Source: Gautieria morchelliformis (Eukaryota; Basidiomycota; Agaricomycetes; Gomphales; Gomphaceae). From it: a stretch of DNA of 64,000 nt. The DNA lies in contig WHVA01000040.1 of NCBI GenBank assembly GCA_015179125.1, forward strand, positions 62,001 to 126,000. Reading direction: 5' to 3'. Below the pieces are notes generated by a model, which worked only from the letters and a program-made list of their open reading frames with translations, was not told where the DNA came from and did no database searches. Positions 23,085-34,425 of the stretch are shown one piece after another. The position numbers and the translations under genes are program-made. Positions within the stretch are counted from its first letter, which is position 1. Every line of letters begins with the position of its first letter.

Positions 23085-24332
23085 TAGACCGAAATTCCTC
23101 CTTATGACGACACGCATGTCTACCTCAGGTCTCAAACACCAGTTAAGACCAGAACTGACAAACTATCAAGACCATTCAAGGCGGATGCCAGAGGATAGGG
23201 AAATTGAGGCAGTTCGCTGACATATTTTGGCAGCTTTAAATTCCCAGACTTTCAATGTAGTCCACAGAGACCTGGAGGTGGCACCGAGGCTGACAAGGTT
23301 GAAGTTGGACACCACAACCACTGAAAAATGTTCCTCATATATCAAAGCCATCACGATGGTTGATGAACCCGCAAAGAAGCTCTACAAGCCTGTCACCAAG
23401 CTGCTTACGAAGATAAGTTGCTTTGTCCACCACATGCATGTCAAGGAGCCATTCACCTCCGCTCTCACTGATAAGAATTCACTCCTAATGTTTATAATCC
23501 GCGCAAGTTCTATCCAAGATGCTGACGATGGAGAGGTTGTCAGGCCAGAAATTGTAGGTGTTGCGGTAAGAAGTTACAAACTACCTGGAAAAGGATGTCC
23601 TCCCAGATTGGCTTTCTTCATTATAATACGCTGGTCCCAACTCGTCTCTGTGGGCGAAATAAAGTTAGCTGAGATGCCTAATGAGAGGAACAAAGACGAT
23701 CTGGTCCAGCTGCTAAGCTACGTTTGGTGTACAAACCACTATCAACCCAATTGCTTTCTCCATATGGCTATAATAGCGTACAAAACCGGATTTCTCACCT
23801 TACAATGTCTTCCGGACAGTACGACCATCTCATCGAATCACCCCTGTGATGACCATGATGCACTGGTTCGGTATATTTATGCCCTGTACTACCCTGAATC
23901 TGCAGCCAAATCACAGCAGTGCAAATTCCCAAGTTCAAAGCCCATTCAGAGACCATCGAATGAGCCGAAGACAAACACCGCTGCCATCGCTCTAAAGCCA
24001 TCATTCAAATACACTCTCCAAGGCGTTCATGAAACTGTAGAATATTCCGTCTTCGACCACTTCCATGGCTCAGGTTTTTCCTTACAGGTGTATGTTGGGC
24101 TAGGAGCTACAGCCATTGAGAGCACAAGGTTTCCACGGGTTATCGTGTTTAAAGTTTATTGTCGGGATATCACCCGCCGATTCCATGAAGAGGATATACT
24201 TCAGAAAATCCACGAAGATGGCTATTTACCAGGAGTCCCGAGTGTTGAAAGACACGTCGGAACAGCCATTCCTGTTACTGGGACATCTGGATCGCATTTG
24301 AGAAGCGTGCATGGTCCCTTTACACCTGTTTG
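23085..24332 (+). pseudogene. FunK1 paralogue, 5' part only
   Basis: The segment is closely similar to the first exon of the FunK1 gene at 20100, beginning in its 5' flank (shared GACGACACGCATGTCTAC). The main open frame is 23227-24342, reading NSQTFNVVHRDLEVAPRLTR, FLTLQCLPDSTTISSNHPCD and RFHEEDILQKIHEDGYLPG. It is disturbed near 23565 (the TAEEVTNYLEKD stretch) and near the end. The match stops at a TTA at about 24330, where a repeat starts; the catalytic half is absent. The 5' start codon region is also altered. Complementary 3' sequence lies at 62755-63506 on the opposite strand. Confidence 0.85.
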
Positions 24333-24890
24333 CAGTACCTAAGGCGCGCGTCGGATTTGCTTCCGTTTTAGCGCGCAAACTTCAAACAACGATATCTTGC
24401 TTGATATCGCTCCGATTCGCTTGAAATTTCATATCTGAAGCTATATGGACCATAGCTAGGGCATAGAACTAAAAAATCCGAATAAAACAAGCATTTTTTA
24501 TTTTGCATTTTGGGTGCTGAGGGGGGAACAATGTCAAGCTTAGCTTACTGTATGTAGTTCAATGCAGGTTTTAATTTTGTTTGCTACTTTGTACTAATGG
24601 TGAGAACCCACTACAGGAGAATCTCCAGAAGAGGGTGTCATAGGATTGGAGAGGAAGGGCTTAGCTTCTTCTGACATTGGATCAGTGAGATCTGACGGTA
24701 GGCGTTCATTCTCGATGTCGGATTTCCTCCTGTGTAGCATAAGCCCCGAAAATCTGAGGGATCATATAACGTGGAACATACGCATCATCAAAGTTCATAA
24801 TAGCATCTTTGATCCCTTCTGCACCGAGTGCCAATGCACCATAAGGCAACTTCGTTGATCCTGACACGTTCTTGAGCTTGGAAACCGCAG
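24333..24890 (+). repeat. Element end repeat, left copy (second copy at 63507-64000)
   Basis: The sequence beginning CACCTGTTTGCAGTACCTAA is repeated, highly similar and in the same orientation, at 63507 to the window end. In both places it abuts a TTA inside FunK1 sequence. It includes the 3' end of the minus-strand gene described next. A weak inverted match (CTTAGTAGTGCAAA) lies near 27161-27185. Possible readings are a long terminal inverted repeat of a DNA transposon or the left part of a larger mobile element. Confidence 0.7.
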
Positions 24891-25640
24891 GGGTGCACGC
24901 GTATGCGGTGGGGTGAGGGGCGCGGAGGTGCTGGGGTGGGCGAGTGGTGTAGGAGGACGGGGTGGTGGGAGCAGGCGGCGGTGGGTGCGGGTGCGGGTGC
25001 AGATGCGGGTGCGGGTGTGGGTGCAGGTGCGGGTGCAGGTGTGGGTGCAGGTGCGGGTGCGGGTGCAGGGACGGGTTGGGCGGCGATGCGAAGGACGTGG
25101 GGGCAGAGGTGGGCGAGCTGGTGTAGGAGGACGGGGTGGTGGGGAAGCAGGCAGCGGCGGGTGCGGGTGCGGGTGCGGGTGCAGGTGCAGGTGCAGGTGC
25201 AGGTGCAGGTGCAGGTGCGGGTGCGGGTGCAGGTACGGGTGCAGGTGCAGGTGTGATTGCAGCACGGACGACACGGAGCTCATCGTGAGGAGACTGGGCA
25301 TACGGTTAGCAGGGTGCAAGGGCGTCGACACACCTTGACACCCAGGGGACTCCACGCAGGGGACATGGGGGATACCGGCCCAAACGGCAGCCGGTAGAGG
25401 GACGGGAGCGCGGACATGACACGACTGGGCTGGCAGCCCTCGAGGCGTGCGAGGGCGTCGCCGCGGTTGGTGTTGCGGTAGCGCGTGGAGGCGCGGGACA
25501 TGGCGGTGGTCATCGCGAGGGTGTTGACGGTAGGAGTGATGGAGCCGCGGTCGGTTGGGGTGCGGGTGGATGACAGGAAGGAACTGCTCGTGCTTGTACG
25601 AGTAGAAGGGGCGCTTCAAGTCACAATGGTGGACTTGTAG
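24594..25640 (-). CDS. Unrecognised Pro/Ala/His-rich protein, 3' part conserved in two copies
   Basis: Reading on the minus strand, a Ser/Thr-rich start (STRTPTDRGSITPTVNTLAM) and MTTAMSRASTRYRNTNRGDA lead to a Pro-Ala and His-Pro repeat domain coded by the hexanucleotide repeat, then SKLKNVSGSTKLPYGALALG, AEGIKDAIMNFDDA and the tail RRKSDIENERLPSDLTDPMS, ending in SPVVGSHH at TAG 24594-24596. A 28-base GT-AG intron (between FDDA and FSGLM) is needed to join the last two frames. The tail and its splice sites are kept in the copy at 63.7-64.0 kb. I do not recognise the family; it may be carried by the mobile element whose end is at 24333. Start and upstream exons are undetermined. Confidence 0.4.
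24955..25255 (+). repeat. GGTGCA/GGTGCG hexanucleotide microsatellite
   Basis: Two arrays (about 24985-25070 and 25155-25255) of GGTGCG, GGTGCA and GGTGTG hexamers flank a segment related to the sequence before the first array (both contain AGGAGGACGGGGTGGTGGG). They code for Pro-Ala or His-Pro runs on the minus strand. Long frames on the plus strand here are by-products of the repeat. Confidence 0.9.
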
Positions 25641-25877
25641 TTGGGATGCGTGACAGCCCTTTCAGCGAGGATGTAAAGTAAGCATAAGTAGCAAACTCAC
25701 CAATAAAAACGGGATAGTGGCCATTCGACACCTGAAAATTACACTTGATTTGGGGTTCAGCATTGGGAGTAAGGGTGCAAATGCTGTCGCACGATTCATG
25801 TCATAGAATTCTTGGTCAGGGTGTGTGTTTTGGGAACTTCCGTTCTCCTTGTATGTACTACCCACACCATCGCTCAT

Positions 25878-27083
25878 ATGCCTCGCCCTGGAAACCCTAA
25901 ACCTGTTCGTCACATGTACAGCAAGGATCTGCGGGATCGCGTTATACACCAAAAATTCAAGCTCAACAAGAAATCAACCGATATTGCAATTGACCTTGAT
26001 ATGTCACTATGTGTAGTTCAACGCACAATCAAACTCTGGCGGGATGTTGGAGACGTTGTGGCAGAGCCAAAGCGGCTATCTCATGGGTCAAAAATGACCT
26101 CAGCTCAGAGTGAAGTAAGTAATTCATGTCTGTGTTTAGCTGTAGCTTATTTTATTTTATAACAGTTCCTTCTTGCGCTTCTTGAACGCTCGCCCGATCT
26201 TTACCTTGATGAGCTTGTCGAAGAACTAGAGGTGCAGCATGGTATTTTAGTCAGTATATCAACTGTCTGGAGGACGCTTCGACATCTTGGCTTGCAAAGA
26301 AAGAAAGTGAGTCATTAAATCCTCGAAGAATGACAACCTTTATATTTGTCTCCAATCCAGCTTTCACGGGCAGCCGCAGAGCGCTGTGAAGCCTTGCGGA
26401 CTGCTTTCCAGTTTCGTATTGGTAGTGAACCACTGGACCGTTTGGTTTTCACAGATGAAAGCGCAATTGACCTTCGCACAACGTATAGACTAATGGGATG
26501 GGCTTACAAGGGATGTAGGCCTTGAGTGCAAGCACATTTCCAAAGGGGCGAAAGGTAACGATTTGTGCACGGGCCTCCATTATTGTATCGCTAATATCCA
26601 CTCAGATTTTCAATCCTTCCGGCACTCTCACAAGATGGAATCATCTATAGCCATATCAAATTAGGGGCATACGACGGTCCAGAGTTCCTTGGGTTTCTGA
26701 AGGGCCTTTTAGAGGTAATGAACCCTTACCTGGCACCACAGAGTGTTCTTGTTATGGATAACTGCACCATTCACCACATACCTGAGGTCTCATTCTTATG
26801 TGCCCAAAGGTTTTTACCATTATAAACTGTTTTCACTAGTGTCTAATCTTGCATTTGCAGAGGAATCAAACTGATGTATCTTCCGCCGTACTCGTCCAAT
26901 CTCAACCCGATCGAAGAATCATTCTCCTTCATCAAAGCTCACCTCAGACATCATGGTGCCGAGTTCCGTGCATGTGTTGCAAGTAAGGAGAGGGCTGAGC
27001 TATTCATGTTTCTCTATGAGGCACTGGATCGGATTACACGCAGACATGCGCGAGGGTGGATGAAGGACTGTGGCTATCTGTAG
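25878..27083 (+). pseudogene. Tc1/mariner (IS630-like) DDE transposase with one in-frame stop
   Basis: Exons 25878-26114, 26166-26306, 26361-26554, 26606-26809 and 26861-27083 would give 332 codons. The N-terminus has paired helix-turn-helix motifs (YSKDLRDRVIHQKFK, KSTDIAIDLDMSLCVVQRTI and LYLDELVEELEVQHG). The catalytic D, D and E sit in LVFTDESAIDLRTTYRLMGW, VLVMDNCTIHH and YLPPYSSNLNPIEESFSFIK. The copy is disabled only by TGA at 26523-26525, just after GCRP, which could come from CGA by a CpG transition. All four introns are 51-54 bases and in phase. Candidate ends are the TTTGCAGTACCTAAG at about 24340 and CTTAGTAGTGCAAA at about 27162, but this pairing is weak. Confidence 0.85.
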
Positions 27084-27274
27084 TGCAGTTGTACTACTGT
27101 AATGTAATTTTTTTGTTGTCAGAATGTTGAAAATTATCTGCAATGTGATGGATGATATTGGTAAACAACACTTAGTAGTGCAAAAAGTACTCATTGTAAG
27201 TGCCCGCTCTTCCTACAGTGGCTACAGGATCTCATAATATTATATGTCATGTGTTACATGCGGTCTTTCCCAGC

Positions 27275-29231
27275 TCATCCTCTCTCTTCACCTGTCATTT
27301 CCCCCTCATTAACATAATCCCAACTCTCTGGCAGGTCTGAAAGAGATTCAAGCCCAATCGTTACATACTGCTTGTATTGCTTGGTGGCCTGTAAAGTGTA
27401 CTCATCGGTGTCCGAAAATACGACGAAGTCTGGTTTCAGCCATTCCAGAGCAGTCTCCCGAGAAAGCGTTAACCATTGAATCAAGAGGTTGGAGAATGGC
27501 TTCAAGCCCATGGAGAAGTTTTTCGCGGCATCCTGTTGCTTTAACCTATCAAGGAAACTTCCCCTAGCTTGTAACACAGGTAACTCATCGGAGAGCATCA
27601 TTTGACGGTTATTCAGTTCTAGTAGCGCGAGTGCCCCGTTGGTCTCCAGAATCTCCAGAATCGACCAAAATAAAACCCATATAAACGACTCCAGGTCCTC
27701 AATTACTTGGTGCACAACTTGCGTTCCAGAGTCCCAAGCAACAATCAGCGCCTGAGACATGAAAGGCAGCGTACCCTAGAACCATGTAAATCACAAGCCG
27801 CACACAACAACTAAAGACCCACCGAGCGATGCTTTGCTAATTCCCGCTTCTGATCCATCCAATGAATCGCCTGGTCCCCATCGCATATGAATCCCACACA
27901 TCTAGTAACTTCTCGAGTCATGGCAAAACTGAAGCAAACATAAAAAATGAAAGGACTGATGTGAAAGATGGTATGTACTCTGCCACAGACGGCCGCTCAG
28001 CTTCATCCATCAGCATGATGTTCCTGACGCTTACGTCGCGGTGCAACCAGCCGTTCTTAAACAGCCCAAAATGCCCTGTCAATCACCATTATAGGTAAAT
28101 CATGTCCGATGCCCTCTTCGTTCACATACCCAACATGGCGTGCACTATGCAACGCACGAACAATCGAGGACTTTGTGCAGCTCGCAGTGACGTCCCTCAG
28201 GTCTCAAAAACAGATCGCATATGTATTTGTTCGTCAGGCCTAACCCCGGCGTATGGCTCTGGTGCACACATGGGCCAATACGTTGCGTCATCAGGTATGA
28301 GCTTATCCATTCCGTCCTCGACAGGGTATGAGGCAAGGATGTCTGGCAGTCCAAATCCGCCTGAGAACGCTCCAAACATTGTGCCTTCTTCGTTATGGGT
28401 TTTCAATGGCCATGAATCTTTCAGAATGACAGTGTCTGGCAAGAGAAAAGATATGCCTCCCTTCAACCTCAAGGGTTCTCGACCGTCAGTCTCTTTTCCA
28501 GGCTGAGAACGCGGGGGTTGGTGACTTCGTAAGTTATACCGATGAGTGGACGGAGGTTGAGTGGGAGAACCATCGGTGGCGGTTGCACCTTCAAACCCAA
28601 TTGTTAACTACTGGCCCAGATCTCTAAACGTCAAAATGCACCCTTCTTGACCAAAAGATACACACGCGTTGCTCGTCCGCGAACACAACGTCGGTCACAA
28701 AGTGTTTTCGAAATCTTGAATATACCCCTCTCGGGAATCGCAATGTCTGTGATGGTACGAGTAGTATCGATTCCAGCGTGGTTTGTGTCAGTCCAAGAAT
28801 TAATCCCAACCACTCCGTGGACAAATCCTTTAAAGCCTCCCTCCTTCGAGAGGTCAAGTTCCGGCGTAACAACCAGACCCATGCGAGAATAAAATCCAAA
28901 GCGCACCCCCATCGTTGCGTTGTTGAAATGGATAACAGTGACGAAGAGTCTATCCAATCGGTGTGCGAACATACAGTGCGCGTACGTGCTTGACTGCAGG
29001 ATCAAACCAGGCCAGTTATTCTTCACCTCTACGCAAATTTCAGCCTCGTTCCATGAGAGCTGAGGCTTCGAGCCTCGGCTCTCACCAACAGACTGACAAC
29101 CAACAAGGTCTGGTTTTAGGGGGGAGTCTTTGTCAAGTCCTTCAGCCATTTCCCAACCGTACACGTAAAACTGAAGACCTCGGTGGATATTGCCATTCGG
29201 CAGCTTTTGGGAGGAGATGGACAGAATCTGG
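27275..29231 (-). pseudogene. Second FunK1-family kinase, 5' end cut off by a Copia insertion
   Basis: This is a different FunK1 lineage from that at 20100. On the minus strand from 29231: LKPDLVG, ICVEVKNNWPGLILQSSTYA, GFKGFVHGVVGI (29180-28720), then LPDTVILKDSWPLKTHNEEG (28450), LFKNGWLHRDVSVRNIMLMD (catalytic loop, 28060), CDGDQAIHWMDQKRELAKH (27870), GTLPFMSQALIVAW and the helix F segment DLESFIWVLFW, ending at TGA 27275-27277. Exons around the catalytic loop splice poorly and some frames do not join, so the copy appears decayed, though most of the core is readable. The 5' part stops exactly at 29231 where an LTR begins. Confidence 0.75.
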
Positions 29232-29514
29232 TGTTGTAAAACCGGTCATACTTGACCGATCACCGATCCCCCTTTGCGCATTGTTCTCCTTGCGCAGTCT
29301 CCGCAGTTTCCCTTTTGTTTAGCTCCTTATTATCTTATCCTATTGTCCCCATTCCCATTTTAGAGTACAAAAGGAACTATAGAGTATAAGTAGCGTACGC
29401 TTGCTCGACGACCTCTCAGCTTACACTGAAGTCGTCCTAGGTACTTATTACTTCTCACTAATATTAGCTTACACTGAAGTCGTCCTAGTATCTATCTAGA
29501 CTACTGCGCCAACA
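29232..29514 (+). repeat. 5' LTR of the Copia fossil
   Basis: The 283-base repeat has TG...CA ends with the inverted TGTTG/CAACA termini, and contains a short internal duplication (AGCTTACACTGAAGTCGTCC twice). No 3' partner LTR exists in the window. Confidence 0.8.
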
Positions 29515-31225
29515 GGTTATGGGCCCCGCGCTCTAAATCGCCCCAAACCTACAGATAGTCGACTACGTATCACATTCCCTCTACCTGCAGTTTCCGCACC
29601 CAACCATGGCTGACACAACCACCTCGAAATTACTCTCCACCATCGAGAAGTTTGATGGGACGAACTGGGATAGCTGGGCTTTCTCGCTGAAAGCCGCACT
29701 AATGTTCATCGACGCACTACGCATCGCTGAAGGGACCGAATCAACCCCCTCCATGAGCACTCCACCAACTGACGAGGAGCGCAAGCGATTCGATGATTGG
29801 GAGAAGCGTTCTCGACAAGGCCTCTCCCTCCTACTAGTCTCAGTAAAGCCCTCCGTTCACCAGTCCCTCGACATGATGAAAACCCTAGAAGAAAATTGGG
29901 GTAATCTCAAGACGACCTACGGAACGAGGACCGGCCTAAATCTCTGGGTCGACTATCGCAGATACACCACGATGACTTTCTCACCTGGCACGCAACGCAC
30001 TCAGCAGATCAACGAGATGTCTGAGCTGAAGAACCGCATTGTCGCAGCGGGCCTAGCTATCAGTGACCCCCTCCACACGCTCAATGTGCTCCAGGCCCTA
30101 CCCTCATCGTACGAAATCGTGCAGCAGACGATCCTTGCCACCATCACCGACTTTTCCAAGATTGACTGGGCAAACACTCGGAGTCGCATCCTGTCCGAGG
30201 AGCTTCGACAGGGCTCACAACCAAGCGCAAATGCCATCCACACGAAGTCGAACATTGGAAAAGATAAGTGCAATTACTGCACCGGCACTGGACATTGGGA
30301 AAAGGACTGTAGACGCAAAACTCGTGGCCTCTCACGCGAAGAAGCCCAGTCTGAAGCACGATAAGGGAAGGGAAAGAAAAAAGAGAAAAAGGAAAAGGGA
30401 ACAACACCCTCAGTGAGCGCCGTTATATCAGACCATCCTGATTTGGCTGCTACGGAAGCACCTGTATCTACCGCCAAGACTTCCAACGACGCTGTCTGCT
30501 TTTATATCGCATGTGAACGCAAATGGATGTTGGATTCAGGATGCACTGACCACATCACAAACGACATCGCCGACTTCTCGGAGTACCGTTCACTTGCCGC
30601 ACCCAGACGTGCCTACTTCGCCGATAAAACGACCTCTGTCCCCTACATTGGCATAGGTACGGTCACTGGGCTATCAAGAGTCAATGGTCAGGAACGGAAG
30701 ATCACTCTCCATGATGTGCTGCACGCACCTGACATTGGAGGCAGATTCTTCAGCGTGCTAAAAATCGACCTAAAAGGCTTCACAACAGCTTTTTCGGGTT
30801 CTAAAGCCACAATATCAAAGAACGGAACAGTATTTGCAGAAGCACGAGTGAATCGACAACACTACTGGCTCTCACTGCAAACCAACACTCCCTCTGTATC
30901 ACATGTACATGCCACCCCACTCGACATTCTCCACGCTCGACTGGGACACCTCTCTTGGTCATCTTTGCGACACATCAATGACAAGCTCGAGTCAGGTACA
31001 AAACGCGCACTAGCTACATGTGAAGGCTGCCTACTAGGAAAGTCCACGCGGCGAAAGTTTGTCCCTTCAACTCATCGCTGCACTGAACCCTTCGCTCTTG
31101 TCCACATGGACCTAGCAGGCCCGATGAATACCCACTCGATCCAAGGCAACTATTACCACTTCGTTTTAGTTGATGACTATACACGGCACAAATGGATCTA
31201 TTTCGCACACCCCATAGCTAGATAA
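29232..31225 (+). mobile_element. Ty1/Copia LTR retrotransposon fossil, 5' part only
   Basis: The 5' LTR is 29232-29514 (begins TGTTG, ends CAACA). It is followed directly by GGTTATGGGCCC, a primer-binding site of the initiator-tRNA type usual in Copia. Gag-like coding sequence (29606-30361) includes a zinc knuckle; after it come protease-like and integrase N-terminal sequence up to about 31225. The remaining integrase, reverse transcriptase, RNase H and the 3' LTR are missing. The element is truncated and broken. With only one LTR no LTR-LTR age can be read; the well-kept coding parts suggest it is not very old. It sits in the FunK1 gene that ends at 29231. Confidence 0.88.
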
Positions 31226-31704
31226 ATACCTCAGCCTGTATATTCAATATCCCCAGTCAATCAGAACTCACCTTTCAAATTATCTTGATATTTTGTGACG
31301 CATAGTATTGCATAGTTATCACTGGAGAGAACCCACATATTGTGCTTTCTCTATATCTTCGTTCCTACAACTCCACTGGATTTGACTTCGAATAGAAGTC
31401 TGAATTGAACTCACTATCCATCCTATCATCAATAACTCTTAGTCTTTCACAACCATCGCAAGTCTCCCCACCCCCACCCCCCTCACTGTGCACTGACCAT
31501 GGACCATGGACCATGGACCACTGATCTCATGCACAGATCTGCAATCTCCTGCCTGTATACTCCAAAGTCCAAGCTCGTGCAGGTGCTGTAATGGCACTGC
31601 ACGTGAGATCCTCAGGTGCGTTCTTGTTGACTAAGATATTGCTATGTTTCTGTCCATCCCATGAATAGTTTATCACAATTCATTGCACCAAATCTCGATG
31701 TACC
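31226..31704. other. Non-coding stretch after the Copia truncation
   Basis: AT-rich sequence without recognisable gene. A short tandem repeat of GGACCATGGACCATGGACCA type lies at about 31493-31521. Confidence 0.5.
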
Positions 31705-32370
31705 ATGCCAGCAGAATGCATGTATTTAAGTCCCCGTTACAAGGCAGCGTCAGCCTTTCCTCTCAAGTTGAGACTCCTCGACTTGTTCGGCTCGACCGAC
31801 CAATGGTCGAGCTTCGTCAATGCCAGGGAATGCCTGACACCGCAGAGCACCAGCCTGCGGCTATCCATCACAGGTCCATATCCCATGGGAGGCCGAGCTG
31901 GCCCCGACATCCCGCTCGCCAAGATCACATGATGGCTGGCCCGCTATGCTGGCATCACTCGCAAACGAGTGGCGCGCATTGAACATTACATTCAACGCAG
32001 CCTCACCAGTGCCGCATTCAGTGCCGCCACATGGGAGGGCCAACAAAAGGTCCTCGAGACCAGCCACATGAGGGCTGCGGTGCCATGACCGCTCACCCAC
32101 ACTCAGCTCGATCAAGAGCTGGCGCACTTCTGGCCTCCTCCCCAGGCCGAGGACCTGGCCGTTGAGGCCATGCTCCACGAGGACACCGGCCTTGTCAACC
32201 AAGCGGAAAACCCCACCAGTGGTGAGGTAGAGCCGCCTCACCCAACCACCCCCATGGATGTGGAGGTGCCTCCGGAGGAGTCGCATACTCCACCGGCCCC
32301 ATACAATGACAATGTTATCGTATCGGAATCACTAGAGGAAGCCATCATGGATGACCTCTATGAGTCCTAA
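31705..32370 (+). pseudogene. Unrecognised repeat-like open frame, interrupted
   Basis: One frame runs from 31705 to TAA at 32370 with about two interruptions. It reads LRLLDLFGSTDQWSSFVNAR, SITGPYPMGGRAGPDIPLAK, WLARYAGITRKRVARIEHYI and an acidic Pro/Glu-rich tail (PHPTTPMDVEVPPEESHTPP). The consistent codon quality across the breaks shows that it was once a protein of about 220 residues or more. I do not recognise the family. Its setting among mobile elements suggests that it came from one. Confidence 0.45.
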
Positions 32371-34035
32371 GCGGTACCCTATAGTTGTCTATAGAGGGGG
32401 AGGGTGTAAATAACTGATGTATCCATATGTACACTAGTTATTACCTAATGACAGCTGTGACGGGCTTGTCGAGCATGTTGGCGCCGGCATAGTTGTGATG
32501 GGCAAGCGTGAGGGTGTGTGTGGGTGCAGGTGCAGGATGTACCGTGTCCTGACACGCACGCTGCCGATGGTGCGGTGCCTGCTCTTCCCCAGCTGCACTG
32601 CTCCTGATGCTCCCAGAGCTTCCCCTGCCCATGCTGCCGCCACCACCTGCAGGGGCAAGCTGCACTGGCACACTCGTCAATGAACTGGGCTGTGCTATCA
32701 AGGGCACAGTCTGGAGTGACCTGGTTAGGAAAGTAGCAGTTACTATATGGGACTCCAGTGATGGAACCGAGTGTTTGACTCATCAAAGAGCACAGCTATG
32801 CTAAGATCTGGTTATCTGTACAGCAATGTGGTCCAGCTGAGGTGTAGTCATAGAGCCTATACATTTATAGAGTGAGGTCTTGTGATTTATATCAGATTAA
32901 AGGGATAGGGTGGATGATGAAGCACTCAGGAATGAGTGTGTCTCAATATACACCGCTTGTCCAATGTGTGCACAATCTGACTAAGCAGGGCAGCTGGTTC
33001 CCTGCTGACAAATCAGGTTGGTGGTGGACCGGTGAGAGGATGACTGAGCAGGGTAGCTGGTTCCCTGCTGACAAATCAGAGGATCAATCAGAGGATGTCG
33101 TCAAAGAAGAGAACAAGAGCTCCGAAGTTCTTGCTTCTGGAGTAGTAGAGAGTAGACAGTTATAATAAACCCTCAACCAAGATTCGAAGTAAATCGATGG
33201 AGAATGGACCATACAGTGATAAAACACACTAATTACGGACATTCAAGTGAGGACAGTTAATTTCTGGCTAGAGTAGCATACAAGAGATACTACTGTATTT
33301 ATAGGCAATCAAAGAATTAGATGTCGTGCTTTAGTTCTGGGTGAAAGAGCCCGTGAGCATATCTGGACAGGGCAGAGGGTGTTTATGGTGATGTGACACA
33401 TAAGAAGAAAAAGATGGGGATTATTCTACAGGGGGATTTGAACGATGGGGATTATAGGGAACATACATAATGCTCCTCTCAACATGTAATAGCTCCATGA
33501 TTGACTGTCTTTATCCTGCAGACAGTCAGCATGATCGGCTTTCTCCTTGAGATCCAATGTATGTGCGCCTGCATATGCACTTGATCTCCGTGTCCCTTCC
33601 AAAGGACAATCAAATAATCTTGACACATTACTCTGCTTGCATCCTGCAAGCTCCAGTGCCTCCATATAGCACTTGTGGTGCTATAGAAAACATTTTCTCT
33701 TTTTTTGCCCCCGCTCAAGCTGTCCCCCTGATCCAGCACTTGATCAATACACAAGTGCCTCTACTCAGTTAGTCTATCAGCTGATTGGAAGCCGCTGACT
33801 GATGTTTATGATGTCATGACATCACCAATATCCTTGTCGGCCCCTTAACCAGTAAGCATACTGGTTAAACTATTAGGTAACTCCTTTCTAAATCCTGTAA
33901 TTGTGTTTTTAATATGTTCTGTTAAAGAGTGTGAATGCTGTACTTAAAGAGAGTCCAGCTACAAGGCATTTATCACAACATGAGGTACTGCGGGCTTCTG
34001 GCATACATATGTACCAGGCAGGATAGGAAGGAACA
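32371..34035. other. Intergenic, no gene seen
   Basis: About 1.7 kb with no convincing gene. A direct duplication with GGGTAGCTGGTTCCCTGCTG occurs at about 32988-33020 and 33050-33081. Otherwise AT-rich and featureless. Confidence 0.5.
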
Positions 34036-34425
34036 GTGCACTGTTGGCTGGCGCTGTCAGCATGCGGTCAGCGAACAGTGCGCTGGTGGCTGGTGCTGAC
34101 AGCGCACAGTCAGTGCAAAGTCAGCACACGGTGAGCTGGAGGCTGGCGCTGTCAGAGCACTGTCAGTGCACAAGGTGCTGTCAGCCCACTGTGCACTGGT
34201 CACTGGCACTGTCAGTGCACAGTGTGCTGGTGGCTGGTGCTGTCACTGCACGGGCAGCACACAGTGTGCTGGCAGCTGGCACTATCAGTCCACAGTCAGC
34301 ACATGGTCAGTGCACAGTGTGCTGGTGCCTGGGACTGTCATTGCATGGTCAGCGCATGGTGCCCTGTGGCCCCAGCCACCAGCACACTGTCAGTGCATGG
34401 GGGCTGTTGATTGTGTCATGGATGT
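34036..34425 (+). repeat. Imperfect minisatellite, CTGGCGCTGTCAGTGCACAG type
   Basis: About ten or more imperfect units of roughly 30-40 bases are built from CAGTGTGCTGGTGGCTGGTG and CTGTCAGTGCACAGT blocks. Units differ by base changes and small indels, so the array is not young. Open frames across it are by-products. Confidence 0.85.

Noticed and set aside
24325-24345. piggyBac-type insertion, because both breaks fall at TTA(A)
   Set aside because: The nearby transposase is of the Tc1/mariner DDE type with TA targets, no piggyBac coding sequence is present, and the far ends are not visible, so TTAA targeting cannot be claimed.
24903-25338. Gly/Ala/Val-rich plus-strand frames
   Set aside because: By-products of the GGTGCA/GGTGCG hexanucleotide array; the minus strand continues into non-repetitive coding-like sequence, the plus strand does not.
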